Below are positions 30,564 through 39,337 of a stretch of DNA of 64,000 nucleotides, piece after piece. The translations under genes and the position numbers were made by a program. Origin of the DNA: Gemmatimonadota bacterium (GTDB lineage Bacteria; Gemmatimonadota; Gemmatimonadetes; Longimicrobiales; Gaopeijiaceae); contig JAJCZZ010000072.1 of the NCBI GenBank assembly GCA_029262115.1, positions 1 through 64,000 on the forward strand, read 5' to 3'. The notes under the pieces are model-generated. The model saw only the letters and a program-made list of their open reading frames with translations, was not told the DNA's origin and did not search any database. Numbering within the stretch: position 1 is the first letter of the stretch; every line of letters starts with the position of its first letter.

Positions 30564-32894
30564 ATGGGTGGAACGAGATGCGTCGGCGTTCTCGCGTGCG
30601 TGGTGGTCCTGGCGGGTGCGATCCCACCTACTGGTGGCTCGGCACAGACGAGCAGGTCAGCCCGGGTCGAGGGCGATCTCGTCGAGGAGGCGACGACCAG
30701 GCGCCAGTACCCGATCCGCGTCGCTCCAGCTCGGATCCAGGTGGACGGCGTCCTCGACGATGCCGGATGGGACGGCGCGCTGGGCGTCGAGCTCCCCCAC
30801 GAGGTCCGACCCGCCGAGAACGGTACGGCACGCGTGACCACCGCGTGTCGCATGACGTACGACGCCGACGCCCTCTACATCGGATGCGAGGCCGCCGACC
30901 CGGACCCTGGCCGCATCCGCGCCTACGTGGCTGATCGCGACGGGATCGACGGCCATGACCGGGTGGTCGTGACATTGGACCCCTTCAACGACCAGCGCCG
31001 CGCGTTCCAGTTCGGAATCTCCGCGCTCGGCGTTCAGTACGACGCCGTCATGGCCCAGCAGGGCGTGGGCGGGCGCGACGACGGACCGGACGCGCAGCCG
31101 GTCGATCCGTCCTGGGACGCCATCTGGGACTCGTCCGGGCGAATCACGGACGAAGGCTACGTGGTCGAGGCCGCGATCCCCTTCTCGGCGCTTCGGTTCC
31201 CAACGCCCGCGGGCCCGGCCACCTGGGGGGTGTACGTGTCGAGGTGGTGGCCCCGGAGTACGGACACCGAGTTGCGGTCGGTGCCGTGGGATCGTTCGAA
31301 TTCCTGCGAGCTCTGCCAGGCCGGGGAGATGACCGGGCTGGAAGGGATCACGCCCGGAGCCAACATCCAACTGACGCCGACGCTCACGACCTCTCGGACC
31401 GATCGCCGGCCCGCGGACGGAGGCGCCCTCACGACCGGGGACACCGATGCATCCCCCGGAATGGATGCCCAGTGGGGCGTCACGTCGAATCTCACGCTGA
31501 ACGTGACCGCGAACCCGGACTTCTCGCAGGTCGAAGCGGACGTGGCCCAACTCGACGTGAACAACCGGTTCGCGCTGTTCTTCCCCGAGAAGCGACCCTT
31601 CTTCCTGGAGGGTGCGGACTTCTTCGGAACGCCGATTCAGGCGGTGTTCACACGTGCCATCTCCGATCCCATCGCGGGCGCCAAGGTCACCGGAAAGGTC
31701 GGCGACCATGCCGTGGGAGCCCTCGTGGCCCGTGACGCCGTGACCAACCTCCTCATGCCCGGGGCCGAGTTCAGCCGGAGCACCAGCCTGGACGCCTCAT
31801 CCACGACCGCCGTCGCGCGGCTGCGCACGGACATCGGTGCGTCATCGACGGTCGGGGGCCTCTTCACGAGCCGGGACGCGCGCGGATACCACAACCGCGT
31901 CGGCGGCTTCGACGCGTTCTATCGCCCGCGGTCGTCCGTGACGCTCCAGGCCCAGGCGCTCCGGAGCGACACGCGCTATCCCGACGCCGTGGCCTCCGCG
32001 TTCGACCAGCCCACCGATGCGTTCGGCGGCAACGCCTTCAGCGTTCAGGCCGACTGGACCACCCGCAACTGGATGGCGAACGCGTCCGCGTCACGAACGG
32101 ACGAGGGTTTCCGCGCGGACGCGGGCTTCGTGAGTCAGAGCGGCCGTCAGGGTGGCAACGCGAACGTGCGTCGCCGGTGGTGGGGCGGCTCGGATCGCTG
32201 GTTCTCCCAAATCCGCGCACAGGTCGGGACCTGGCACAACCGCGACTTCTTAGGCAACCAGCTCGACGGCGGCATGTGGATGGGCCTGGAGTACTTCGGG
32301 CCCGGCCAGACACACGTCGGGATATGGCCGAACCTGTTCATGAAACAGTATTTCGCCGGCACGGAATTTACCGGGATTACCCAGCTCTTCTTCAACGCGT
32401 CCGCGGCGCCGGTCGGGGCGCTGAGCGTCAACTTCGGAGGTGACTGGGGCGACCAGGTGGACCAGGCCAACGCGCGACTCGGACGCCAGTTGACGCTGCG
32501 GCCGCGCGTAAGCCTGCGCCTCGGCCGGAAAACCGATCTGAGCCTCCAATACTCCCATCAGCGGATGACGCGCGACGGCGGCACCGTCTTCGGCGCCGAC
32601 CTCACGCAGCTCCGCGCCGTGTACAACTTCAGCGTCCGCTCCTACCTGCGCGCGGTCGTCCAGTACCGGGACACCGAACGGGACGCCGCGCTGTACACGA
32701 GGCCGATCAGCGAGCGATCCCGCACCCTGTTCACGCAGCTCCTATACTCGTACAAGCTCAACCCTCAGACGGTGCTGTTCGCGGGATACTCCGACGATCG
32801 TGACGGCCTGATCGACGCCCAGGGACGGGATGTGCCCCTGCGCCCGCTGGGGCGGACGTTCTTCCTCAAGCTGGGCTACGCCTTCCGGCCGTGA
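30564..32894 (+). CDS. CBM9-like/DUF5916 outer-membrane protein
   Basis: A 776-residue exported protein. ATG 30564 follows GGGGAGG and starts a signal peptide (VLACVVVLAGAIPPTGG, then SAQ). Residues ~45-240 are the family-9 carbohydrate-binding-like domain (IRVAPARIQVDGVLDDAGWD, FQFGISALGVQYDAVMAQQG). The rest is the DUF5916 barrel (LNVTANPDFSQVEADVAQLD, then NNRFALFFPEKRPFFLEG, and a beta-rich C-terminus ending GYAFRP). DUF5916 proteins are abundant in Gemmatimonadota and Bacteroidota and are thought to be outer-membrane proteins linked to polymer or peptide use. It is divergent from the propeller operon, so a shared function is plausible but unproven. Confidence 0.9.
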   Translation: MGGTRCVGVLACVVVLAGAIPPTGGSAQTSRSARVEGDLVEEATTRRQYPIRVAPARIQVDGVLDDAGWDGALGVELPHEVRPAENGTARVTTACRMTYDADALYIGCEAADPDPGRIRAYVADRDGIDGHDRVVVTLDPFNDQRRAFQFGISALGVQYDAVMAQQGVGGRDDGPDAQPVDPSWDAIWDSSGRITDEGYVVEAAIPFSALRFPTPAGPATWGVYVSRWWPRSTDTELRSVPWDRSNSCELCQAGEMTGLEGITPGANIQLTPTLTTSRTDRRPADGGALTTGDTDASPGMDAQWGVTSNLTLNVTANPDFSQVEADVAQLDVNNRFALFFPEKRPFFLEGADFFGTPIQAVFTRAISDPIAGAKVTGKVGDHAVGALVARDAVTNLLMPGAEFSRSTSLDASSTTAVARLRTDIGASSTVGGLFTSRDARGYHNRVGGFDAFYRPRSSVTLQAQALRSDTRYPDAVASAFDQPTDAFGGNAFSVQADWTTRNWMANASASRTDEGFRADAGFVSQSGRQGGNANVRRRWWGGSDRWFSQIRAQVGTWHNRDFLGNQLDGGMWMGLEYFGPGQTHVGIWPNLFMKQYFAGTEFTGITQLFFNASAAPVGALSVNFGGDWGDQVDQANARLGRQLTLRPRVSLRLGRKTDLSLQYSHQRMTRDGGTVFGADLTQLRAVYNFSVRSYLRAVVQYRDTERDAALYTRPISERSRTLFTQLLYSYKLNPQTVLFAGYSDDRDGLIDAQGRDVPLRPLGRTFFLKLGYAFRP

Positions 32895-33048
32895 GGCGAA
32901 GGTGTTTCGTATCCTTGCGGATAAGGGACACCCCACGCGCAGGGGTGGATCTTGACCCCCTGCTTCGAGGGGCAGACATGTCGTCGAGAGTCGAACCCTT
33001 CGGCATGGCGGTTGGCGCGAGTGATCCAAACCCCGGAGGTGTCCGTGG

Positions 33049-34008
33049 GTGATAGGCAGGATCAAAAACAACGCTTCGCCCGCTGAGGCATCGGTAGAGC
33101 TTGATCAAATCTCGGAGTCGATCGACGCCTTTCCGCCCGACGACCGGTGGCGCTTCGCTAAGGTCACGCCTCTTCAGGACTTCGTTATTGGTCCGATCCG
33201 CGGGAATCTCTGGTCGCTTCAGAACTGTTGCGACAACTCCCGAGTACTTCGAGGTCCGGAGCATTCCGCTTGTGCACGGCAGCTCCCTTGATGCCGGAAG
33301 TGGGGACGAAATTCTCATTGATATTGAGGCGACGACCAGGCTTCTGGGCACTTCGGATCCCATCGGAGTGCCGGTCGCGTGGCGACGTGATCGCCAGCAA
33401 GGCGTGGTACGAGGGATCGTCGGGAACGTACGCCAGGACAGACCGCAAGACCTCCGCGCCCACCTCTATATGCCTCATGGAGCCGGTGTCACGTCGCGGC
33501 TCACGATTCTCGCTCGAACCAGTGGACGGCCCTCGGACTACCGTGACGCCGTGGCCTCTTCAATTAGTGACGTAGACCCTGCACTACCCATTGAACAGGT
33601 TGCACCGATGGAGTCCCTGCTCGGTGACTCGGTCGAGCGGGAGCGATTCTATACGATCCTGCTGGCGCTTTTCACGGTGAGTGCGTTGCTGATCGCCTCA
33701 GGAGGCGTCTTCGCCAGCGTCAACGCGATCGTGGCGAAGTCCGTGCGTGAGCTTGGAGTCCGGTCCGCACTTGGTGCCCATCGCTGGCGGCTCTTGGTGC
33801 TGGTTCTCCGGCGAGGAATCTCGTTGACGGTGATCGGTGGAGGAGTCGGAATCGCGATTGCTTTGGCGATCACAGAGCGCTCGAGGGTCTGCTCTACGAG
33901 GTTTCGCCGACCGATCCATTGACGTTCGCGCTGGTGTTCGTGGTTCTGATTTTTCCGGCGGTGGCGGCGGCACATCAGGCGTGCTCGAAGGAGGGGTATG
34001 AACCGTGA
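33049..34008 (+). pseudogene. ADOP-type ABC permease remnant
   Basis: Remains of a MacB/FtsX-like permease of the acidobacterial ADOP type. In the first frame, NNASPAEASVELDQISESID and GPIRGNLW match the periplasmic domain. A second frame (33101-33922) continues with TTPEYFEVRSIPLVHG and ends with the four-helix core (ILLALFTVSALLIASGGVFA, SVRELGVRSALGAHRW). A third frame from about 33880 supplies GLLYEVSPTDPLTFALVF and runs to TGA 34006-34008, with no normal PARRAA-type ending. The first membrane segment between frames one and two is missing. So at least two frameshifts and one internal deletion are present. It is a decayed gene, and no ATPase partner is nearby. Confidence 0.85.
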
Positions 34009-34056
34009 GATATGGGAACGACGGTGACCGGGCGGGGCACTCGACTCCTCGAACGG

Positions 34057-35046
34057 CTAGCAGCCGGTGCGAACAAGAGTCCAGGGTCGGGGCGGGGTCG
34101 CCACGAGTATCACAAATCCGTCGGATGTCGCCCCAACCACCTGCGAGTCATCGGGAAGGGCAAGTTCCATCACGAGATCCCAGCTCCCTTGACGAAGGAC
34201 CGTCGCAGATGTGTGACGGACGTGTGTGCGACTTGCGTCTGGCGCGGATTCCAGACTCCCATGGACTACGGCGAGAAGCGAGTCACAGACCGCGAAAAGA
34301 CCAGCGATCACATCAAAGGAATTAAACCAATCCTGTCGTCGAACGAGACGATGCGGTCCCGCTAACGCGCCCGGCTCAAGGGGCGCATTGCGGAACCAGG
34401 CAGGAGCAAGGATGCTGTCGCGGACTACGCCAGATGTATTACGTACTGAGATCGGATACGTGAGGGACCACCCGGTCAACCAGATGTCGCCGAGCGACAA
34501 GAAGAGACTCCGGTTGAAGCTTCCAACGTATGGATAACTGGCGGCAGGCTCCGGTGGTTGGAGCCGCATTGTATGCGTCGTTCGCCAATCATCGTCAACC
34601 CACACGAGACCTGCCGTGCGTGATCCGATGACCCCTGAGAAGGCGAATCCGCCGTTAGGTTGAGGGACTATCGTACCCAGCGGAGCAACAGGCGTGCGAA
34701 AGGTCGTATCGGTCGAGAGATCCCATCGAAGACGTGTAGCTCGGGAAAGCCGACTATCGAGCACTACAACGGCTCCCCCGAGTTCCGTTACCCCACGAAC
34801 ACGACGGTACTCTCCCCGACCGTCTCCGAATCTCCCAACCGAAGCAAGAAGGCGCCCCGCGGCTGAGTATCGGTGTAGTCGCGGCAGAAGAGCGTCCGCC
34901 ACCAACATGGAACCATCCGTACTCTCGTAGAATGGACCGAACTCGGCGAGGGGATCGTCGGGAGCCTCCCCGAGCATGATTGTATCGATCGGAGGGAATT
35001 CGTCCCAGAAGCTAGCCGAGGGGAGGGGGGGCATCCGAACAACCAA
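34057..35046 (-). CDS. Six-bladed propeller protein, leader out of frame
   Basis: About 329 residues of a beta-propeller of the 6-bladed NHL-like lipoprotein group (FGPFYESTDGSMLVADALLP, YRRVRGVTELGGAVVVLDSR). The frame opens with only TTG 35046 and no export signal. Directly upstream, in the neighbouring frame, ATG 35086 encodes a good lipoprotein signal (MRGGIGVASTITLLGCSDAP). The two frames meet at a run of seven G on the plus strand (35025-35031), and removing one base would fuse them exactly. The functional gene was probably 34057-35086. Whether the extra base is a mutation, phase variation or a sequencing error cannot be told here. Its neighbours are also damaged. Confidence 0.65.
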   Translation of the reverse strand: MVVRMPPLPSASFWDEFPPIDTIMLGEAPDDPLAEFGPFYESTDGSMLVADALLPRLHRYSAAGRLLASVGRFGDGRGEYRRVRGVTELGGAVVVLDSRLSRATRLRWDLSTDTTFRTPVAPLGTIVPQPNGGFAFSGVIGSRTAGLVWVDDDWRTTHTMRLQPPEPAASYPYVGSFNRSLFLSLGDIWLTGWSLTYPISVRNTSGVVRDSILAPAWFRNAPLEPGALAGPHRLVRRQDWFNSFDVIAGLFAVCDSLLAVVHGSLESAPDASRTHVRHTSATVLRQGSWDLVMELALPDDSQVVGATSDGFVILVATPPRPWTLVRTGC

Positions 35047-35090
35047 GAAGAGTGATTGTAGACGCGACCCCGATCCCGCCCCTCATGGGC

Positions 35091-35431
35091 CTAGTGATCG
35101 GACTCAACCGATGGCACAACAGTCCTCAAGCGTCGTGTAGCATCCGTCGTCGTAGCAGTCGTCGCTAGTCGGTTGCCAGAAACCGCGAGAAGCTCCTCTC
35201 GGTGAGACCAGGGGCGGAATTCGCTGGGCAGGCTCGCCCGACCCAGAGGTGTACCATCTGAATGGAGGACAAGCCACGAACGCCATTTTTGTCCAGGTCG
35301 CCTGGGCAGCGATCCAGGTCCGTCCATTTTCGTCCACCACGAGGCCACCACGAGGCCACCAAGAGGAGAACGCGCAGGTCCATTGGTCCAGGCCGCTTCT
35401 GTCGCCGGTGTGCGTAATGGAAGCGCGTCAA
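35091..35431 (-). pseudogene. C-terminal remnant of a beta-propeller gene
   Basis: Two frames on the minus strand together read LVVDENGRTWIAAQATW and then SWLVLHSDGTPLGRASLPSE, the usual final blade of 6-bladed propeller lipoproteins (compare the ending of the gene at 47.1-48.3 kb). The frames switch at an AAAAA tract near 35285-35290. An 11-bp tandem duplication of GAGGCCACCAC at 35341-35361 adds a second frameshift; with one copy removed, the upstream codons read into the same blade. No start is present. Probably the same ancestral gene as the fragment at 38.2-38.5 kb. Confidence 0.7.
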
Positions 35432-35575
35432 TACGGAGTTATTGGAAATTCCTGATGACCAATGATGGGAGTGAGGCTTGTTTCATCATTCGGCTGCACG
35501 GTCGGACGCACTAGCTTAAGTTCGCTCGGCCACCGGCCACATCTTGGCTGACTCGTATCGAAGCTAGCTGACTGC

Positions 35576-37336
35576 ATGATTGATATCGAACAAGAATCGC
35601 TCTTCACTGAGGTTGCTCTTCCGAGAGCACCGGCGATTTCTGAAGCAGTGGAGCTTCTACGCACTTCCGGCGGTGTCGAGGAGCGTGGCGCTGTCTTCAC
35701 AGCAACGGAGATCGTCCACGCGATTCTCGACCTGTGCGAGTATGTGCCCGAGGCAGAGCTGGTCCAGAAGAGGTTGCTTGAGCCCTCGTTTGGTGGGGGG
35801 GACTTCCTACTTCCGGCCGTTGAGCGTCTCCTTGCCTCAGTATCGAGTCGAGGGGAGACTCTGTCATCAGCCCTTCCGGAGCTTGCCGGGTGTATCCGCG
35901 CTGTAGAGTTGCATCGGCTGACGTTTGAGGAAACCCGCAAGAAATTGTACGCGCTCCTCGTCGGCGCGGGCCTTCACAGGACGCAAGCCTATCAGCTTCT
36001 GGACGCGTGGTTGATCAACGATGACTACCTGCTTCAGGAAGGCCTCGGTGAGTTCGACGCGGTGGTAGGTAATCCGCCGTACGTTCGACAGGAGCGGATC
36101 CCGAATGTCCTGCTGAGCGCGTACCGCGAGCGTTTCCACACGTTCGTTAACCGGGCGGATCTATATGTGCTGTTTTATGAGAAGGGACTACTGTCGCTCT
36201 CGGATGGCGGACGGCTCGGCTACATCTGCGCCAACCGCTGGGTGCGGAATCAATACGGCGGCGCACTCCGCTCTTTGATCGGCAAGCATTTTCATCTGGA
36301 GTATTTTGTGGACCTTGAGCGCGCCAATGCGTTCAAGTCATCCGTGATCGCGTATCCAGCGATCACGGTGGTCCGGAAGTCGCCTCAAACATCGACGGTC
36401 TTGGCGGTGGGCATGCGCGATTCTGCCGACGGACTGACAGATCTAGTGCCTCGATTGAAGCGGGGTGCGGTGGACAAGAGCACGCTTGAGGCCGGGATCT
36501 CACGCGTCAATGTCGTTCGATCGAGCCGAGAGCCGTGGCTTCTGGACGCACCTGGGATTGTCGCTCACCTGCGGGATCTAGAGGAGCGTTTCCCTGGCCT
36601 GGAAGAGGCTGGGGCACGGGTAACCATTGGTGTGGCTACGGGTGCGGACCGTGTGTTTATCGCACCGTTCGACGAGCTGCCAGTCGAAGACTCCCGAAAG
36701 CTCCGACTCGCCATGGCCTCTGACTGCAGGAATGGACGAGTCGAATGGGGTGGATTCGGAGTTGTGAACCCATTCATGGCGGACGGTAGCTTGGCGCCAC
36801 TCGATGACTTCCCACGGTTCCGCACCTATCTCGAAGGGCATGAGTCGGTCCTGCGGGCTCGGCACGTCGGCAAGAAGAACCCAACGCGTTGGTATAAGAC
36901 GATCGACCGGGTCTATCCCGACCTTACAACGACTCCGAAGCTTCTAATTCCAGACATCAAGGGAGACGCTGCGATTACGTTCGACCCCGGGGATTACTAT
37001 CCACACCACAACCTGTACGTCGTCACAGGCACCTCCTGGGACATTCAAGCCCTACGGACATTGTTGCGTTCGTCCTTGGCCCTGGCCTTCGTAGCCGCAT
37101 ACTCGCCGCGCATGTCGGGAGGTTTCATGCGTTTTCAGGCACAGTACCTCCGCCGCATCAGGTGCCCTCATTGGGCGTCTCTTTCCGACGGGAATAGGGA
37201 GCTGTTGATCGGAGCCGCGTCGAAGGAAGCTGCCGAATGTGACGCAGCGGTTTTTGAGGCGCTCGGCATCAAGTCGCCAGCTGCAAAGTCACTGAAACTG
37301 TTTGCGGAGAACTCGAGAGTTGGGGGGAGTGACTAG
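35576..37336 (+). CDS. N6-adenine DNA methyltransferase (type II, Eco57I/PaeR7I-like)
   Basis: A 586-residue modification enzyme. Motif I is LLEPSFGGGDFLLPAVERLL (about residues 70-88), the catalytic NPPY is at about residues 166-169 (VVGNPPYVRQERI), and the C-terminal half is a TaqI-like target-recognition region (NPTRWYKTIDRVYPDL, FRAQYLRRI-like ending). Length and domain order fit the methylases paired with PaeR7I/XhoI-type endonucleases, so m6A modification of CTCGAG is the expected specificity. Its TAG stop overlaps the endonuclease GTG by one base. Both flanks contain pieces of a propeller gene on the opposite strand, so the cassette was probably acquired. Confidence 0.9.
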   Translation: MIDIEQESLFTEVALPRAPAISEAVELLRTSGGVEERGAVFTATEIVHAILDLCEYVPEAELVQKRLLEPSFGGGDFLLPAVERLLASVSSRGETLSSALPELAGCIRAVELHRLTFEETRKKLYALLVGAGLHRTQAYQLLDAWLINDDYLLQEGLGEFDAVVGNPPYVRQERIPNVLLSAYRERFHTFVNRADLYVLFYEKGLLSLSDGGRLGYICANRWVRNQYGGALRSLIGKHFHLEYFVDLERANAFKSSVIAYPAITVVRKSPQTSTVLAVGMRDSADGLTDLVPRLKRGAVDKSTLEAGISRVNVVRSSREPWLLDAPGIVAHLRDLEERFPGLEEAGARVTIGVATGADRVFIAPFDELPVEDSRKLRLAMASDCRNGRVEWGGFGVVNPFMADGSLAPLDDFPRFRTYLEGHESVLRARHVGKKNPTRWYKTIDRVYPDLTTTPKLLIPDIKGDAAITFDPGDYYPHHNLYVVTGTSWDIQALRTLLRSSLALAFVAAYSPRMSGGFMRFQAQYLRRIRCPHWASLSDGNRELLIGAASKEAAECDAAVFEALGIKSPAAKSLKLFAENSRVGGSD

Positions 37337-38097
37337 TGCCGCCCAGCCTCCTACCCGCCGGATTCGACGACATAGTTGGTGATGCCGTGGGCGTCTTTTG
37401 GGCCTCACGGTCAACGGGTTCGGACGCTCAGGCCGGAAGCCGTGGCAACGTGGTGGCTGGAAAGAACTTGGATGGATTCACCGAGGTCACCCGCGCCGTG
37501 GCCGCGCATTGCGGACTATCTGAGGACTGCGTATTCGCGAAGGGGCGCAAGTACCTCACGCTGCCTGGTTACTACAGGCCTCATAAGAACTGGGACGTGC
37601 TCGTGATTCGGGAAGGCCGTCTCTTGGCGGTTCTCGAGTTCAAGTCTCAGGTCGGCTCTTTTGGAAACAACTTCAACAACAGGGCCGAAGAGGCGATCGG
37701 GAATGCCACCGACCTGTGGGTGGCGAACTCTGAGGGGGCTTTTTCACCGGAGCGTCACCTTGTCTACGAAGGGCCTCCACCTGCGGACCCACGTCCTCCA
37801 TTCCTTGGCTACCTGATGCTCTTGGAAGAATGCGACGCCTCGACCCGGCCGATCAGCGCCGAGTCCGCCCAATATCCGATTCTCCCAGAATTCGCCGGTG
37901 CCTCGTACTCTGACCGGTAGAGGCTCCTCTGTGAGCGTTTGGTTGAGAGAGGGCTATACCACGCGGCCGCCTTGGTCATGTCACCTAGGCCGGCCGGGCC
38001 ATACGTCGGATGGGCTGGCGTGTCGAAGGCGACTAGCGTGCGCAATCTATACGCCGAGCTAGCTGGGCGCCTCCTTGCGGCCATGGAAACCGACTAG
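37336..38097 (+). pseudogene. PaeR7I/XhoI-type endonuclease with in-frame amber codon
   Basis: A homologue of PaeR7I (recognition CTCGAG). The hallmark GSFGNNFNNRAEEAIGNATD block is intact, preceded by the nuclease core with D87 (NWDVLVI) and E101-x-K103 (VLEFKSQ). Reading stops at TAG 37918-37920, codon 195. The same frame then continues with family-like sequence (RLLCERLVERGLYHAAALVM, then NLYAELAGRLLAAMETD) to a second TAG at 38095-38097, giving 253 residues, close to the ~246 of PaeR7I. The amber replaces what is expected to be a Tyr in the RYxLLxERL helix. A single nonsense mutation fits best, leaving an orphan methylase. GTG 37336 overlaps the methylase stop. Confidence 0.85.
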
Positions 38098-38153
38098 GCA
38101 CGGGCTCCTGACAGGGGAGGGCGACCGCGACTGGAGCGGAACTTCCAATAATC

Positions 38154-38223
38154 AGTTGCCGGCTTCGTTTGCTTCGCTCACTACGACGATCACGGCTCGC
38201 ATTCGCGAGCCGTGACGGCAACT
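38154..38223. repeat. Nested palindrome at the RM cassette edge
   Basis: An 11-bp perfect stem with a 4-nt loop (38190-38200 and 38205-38215) lies inside an outer 8-bp inverted repeat (38154-38161 and 38216-38223). The side arm contains TTCG followed by CTTCGCTCAC, resembling the loop of the palindrome at 23-73. It lies where the 38.2-38.5 kb propeller fragment loses its family resemblance, 57 bp after the endonuclease stop at 38097, so it may mark the insertion junction. No T-tract follows for a normal terminator. Confidence 0.65.
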
Positions 38224-38485
38224 TTGGACGTTCACGGTATTCTCGGAGTTCGCGTTCCGTCACCTCTTCTCTCGGTGGGGAGCCGCGAACCACGCGGGTG
38301 AGTCGGCCCTGGCCATCATAAAAGTGGACCACGAGGGAATCCGTCGAGGCGATGGCTACCTCGCCGTCATGACCTGACACGAGCACTGAGCGACCGAAAA
38401 CGATGGGTACCACCAAACTACCCTGTGGTACTTCTGCAAAGCCGCGCTCTTCGCTGGGCCAAAGGCCGACGGTATCCAGTTGCAC
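38220..38485 (-). pseudogene. Middle fragment of a beta-propeller gene
   Basis: The minus strand reads GFAEVPQGSLVVPIVFGRSV, then HDGEVAIASTDSLVVHFYDG and VTERELREYRER, matching the fourth and fifth blades of the 6-bladed propeller lipoprotein family (the intact gene at 47.1 kb has the same order, including the VTQEHRR step). No start or signal precedes it, and the sequence degenerates at the nested palindrome. The expected continuation (final blade) lies on the same strand at 35.1-35.4 kb, beyond the restriction-modification cassette. Confidence 0.65.
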
Positions 38486-38512
38486 GGTGGAGGGATGAAA
38501 AGAGGGGCCGAG

Positions 38513-39274
38513 CTACTCCCGAAGGGCTTCCGTGATCAACTCCGCGGTCCGTTCGAGGCACCGTCGACCGATCTCCTCGCTCAGCCCCCGTGCATCTCCG
38601 AGAATCCCGTTCGGGGCCACCGCATGGAGCCCCTCACGGAACATCCGCTCCACGATTTCAGCGAGAGGCTCGGTGCACCCCTCGGCCACCCACTCGTGTC
38701 GAACGAGGTCGGGGCGGAGCACCAGCATTTCCGAGCTTTCCGCGATGTCCGCGTGTCCGCCCACCCGTGCACCCAACCCACTCACCTCCTCCACCGCTTC
38801 GGTCCACGCGGCGGCGAAGCCCATGAGATCGGTGAAGGCGGCGACGTGGCACTTCGGCGCGACCGCACGCCGCAGATCGTCCAACATGTCCGCGAGGGGA
38901 CCGAAGTTGCCTCCGTGCGAGGGAACGAAGCAGATCCGCTCGAAGCCGTGACGCGCGAGGCTCACGCAGTAGTCGATGCAGATGGCTTCGAGGGTAGACC
39001 GGCGCAGCGACAGGGTACCCGCAAAGGCCATGTGATGCTCCGAGCATCCCACCCGGATGGTCGGCGCGACGAGCGCGCCACCGAGGCGGCGGGCCACTTC
39101 CTCGGCCAACCGATCGCCGCGTACGGCGTCCACGAGGAGCGGAAGGTGCGGGCCGTGCTGTTCGGTCGCCCCGACGGCCACGACCACCGTCGTCCACCCG
39201 TCGTCGAGGGCCGCCCGCACCTCCGGCGACGTCATCTCCTCGAGACGGAGCGAATCGGGAATCGTTGCGCTCAT
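38513..39274 (-). CDS. Creatininase-family amidohydrolase
   Basis: A 253-residue protein of the creatininase/MftE/ArfB-like family. Metal-site motifs are GATEQHGPHLPLLVDA (Glu and His), SHGGNFG and GGHADIAESSEML. The start is ATG 39274 behind a GAGGGGGG ribosome-binding site; a longer GTG start at 39334 is possible. No signal peptide is visible. Family members hydrolyse small cyclic or linear amides (creatinine, FAPy, mycofactocin peptide), so the substrate is unknown. It follows the Tat-exported amidase gene on the same strand, which suggests a shared amide-degradation pathway, but the compartments differ. Confidence 0.83.
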   Translation of the reverse strand: MSATIPDSLRLEEMTSPEVRAALDDGWTTVVVAVGATEQHGPHLPLLVDAVRGDRLAEEVARRLGGALVAPTIRVGCSEHHMAFAGTLSLRRSTLEAICIDYCVSLARHGFERICFVPSHGGNFGPLADMLDDLRRAVAPKCHVAAFTDLMGFAAAWTEAVEEVSGLGARVGGHADIAESSEMLVLRPDLVRHEWVAEGCTEPLAEIVERMFREGLHAVAPNGILGDARGLSEEIGRRCLERTAELITEALRE

Positions 39275-39337
39275 GGCGTCGCCCCCCTCACCGGCCGTCG
39301 CTCCCACCAGCCGCCGCGCCTCGCAGTCGCTCACTCT

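Noticed and set aside
32963-32989. Hairpin CCCCT-GCTTCG-AGGGG after the DUF5916 gene as a terminator
   Set aside because: The stem is only five base pairs and is not followed by a T-tract.
37918-37920. TAG read as pyrrolysine
   Set aside because: No pyl genes are seen, the bacterial group is not known for it, and the same genome uses TAG as a normal stop (for example the methylase and the second stop at 38095).
33049-38485. An insertion sequence or integrase explaining the accessory region
   Set aside because: I found no transposase or integrase motif and no clear terminal inverted repeats or target duplications in this stretch.
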